Source of the DNA: Elusimicrobiota bacterium
GTDB lineage: Bacteria; Elusimicrobiota; Elusimicrobia; Elusimicrobiales; UBA9959
Direction of reading: 5' to 3'
Length of the DNA: 33,613 nt
Assembly (NCBI GenBank): GCA_029267355.1
Contig: JAJUJA010000011.1
Coordinates: 1 to 33,613, forward strand
Both the position numbers and the translations under genes were made by a program. Every line of letters begins with the position of its first letter. Position 1 is the stretch's first letter. Positions 33,258-33,613 of this stretch are shown here, piece after piece. The notes beneath the pieces are model-generated. The model was not told where the DNA came from. It did no database searches and worked only from the letters and a program-made list of their open reading frames with translations.

Positions 33258-33613
33258 TGTATTTTGAATAGTCCAGCTCGCTTCCAAAAAGACTGTGAGG
33301 TATAAGATAAACGATGAAAGTCACGGCAAAAGCCGCATTAACGGCAAATTTTGCTTTTCTGCCTTTGACAATACAATAAAGAGGCCATAGCCAGAAGAGA
33401 AACATAATTAAAGTTTTATTATCGGTAAGATCGTGTCCGAAAGGAAATCCAGTCCAGAATTCGCCGAAGGCATAATACTGCGTGAGCGGACCTAAAAACA
33501 TTCCCCCGGCCAGAAGGAAAAAGAAGTTTAGGAATATCTCTTTTTTTGAAATAATGCCGCGAATATTTGCAGATAGAAAAATTTTCACACTGTAAAGCAT
33601 AAACAAAAACATC
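33244..33613 (-). CDS. Conserved membrane protein, 5' end outside the window (partial)
   Basis: The visible part (about 122 residues) is hydrophobic, with around three membrane segments. It contains a well-ordered block GPLTQYYAFGEFWTGFPFGHDLTDNKT followed by MFLFWLWPLY, and ends in SKYNAGK. The frame is open to the window edge, so the ATG near 33612 need not be the start. I do not know a function; the charged block between helices looks conserved and could be a binding site. The stop codon lies 14 bases inside hypF, which makes co-translation with hypF likely. Confidence 0.7.
   Translation of the reverse strand, partial: MFLFMLYSVKIFLSANIRGIISKKEIFLNFFFLLAGGMFLGPLTQYYAFGEFWTGFPFGHDLTDNKTLIMFLFWLWPLYCIVKGRKAKFAVNAAFAVTFIVYLIPHSLFGSELDYSKYNAGK

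Overview
The window looks like part of the chromosome of a free-living, AT-leaning bacterium with anaerobic or microaerophilic traits. It combines a two-subunit ATP-citrate lyase beside aconitase and isocitrate dehydrogenase, the hydrogenase maturation protein HypF, a Fur-like regulator with ferritin, and a Bacteroidetes-type leucyl-tRNA synthetase carrying an extra insert. No rRNA or other clear phylogenetic marker is present, so the phylum is not fixed by the sequence. An uncultivated lineage such as Elusimicrobiota is possible, but this is a guess. There is no CRISPR array, transposase gene, integrase or phage gene.

Layout. 1-32: 3' end of a tRNA. 260-4022 (minus): a small ORF, a MgtA-type P-type ATPase interrupted by an in-frame TAG, and a PTS EIIA-domain protein whose start codon overlaps the ATPase stop. 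4261-5364 (plus): a secreted protein made of two copies of one domain. 5433-6362 (plus): a Fur-family gene with a consensus promoter, overlapping the ferritin gene, then a strong GC hairpin. 6505-7865 (minus): an exported metallo-beta-lactamase-fold protein, preceded by a structured leader, a palindromic regulator-like site and a cluster of REP-like repeats. 7865-10711 (minus): leuS. 10891-14748 (minus): an operon of an NAD-dependent epimerase-like protein, an AzgA purine permease and a glutamate-type symporter. 14815-16789: a GNAT acetyltransferase (plus) tail to tail with an MscS channel fused to a cyclic-nucleotide-binding domain (minus). 16833-23736 (minus): acn-icd-aclB-aclA and a flavoredoxin-like gene. 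23960-25416 (minus): a TerB-like protein and ornithine carbamoyltransferase. 25500-29438 (minus): a large soluble hybrid histidine kinase. 29608-30990 (plus): a secreted clostripain-type protease. 30987-33613 (minus): hypF and the 3' part of a membrane protein gene.

The most coherent metabolic unit is acn-icd-aclBA. Run reductively, these enzymes would turn 2-oxoglutarate and CO2 into isocitrate, then citrate, then acetyl-CoA and oxaloacetate, which is one arm of the reductive TCA cycle. The ferredoxin-dependent 2-oxoglutarate synthase and the fumarate reductase needed for a full cycle are not here.

Two patterns run across the window. Five genes (the ATPase, fur, the epimerase, the GNAT gene and mscS) have a -10 element, then exactly six bases, then ATG, without a Shine-Dalgarno sequence. 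This suggests leaderless mRNAs alongside normal SD-led genes. Two otherwise unrelated secreted proteins share a gap-free 16-residue motif ending in SLPxP just after the signal peptide, which may be a sorting or processing signal.
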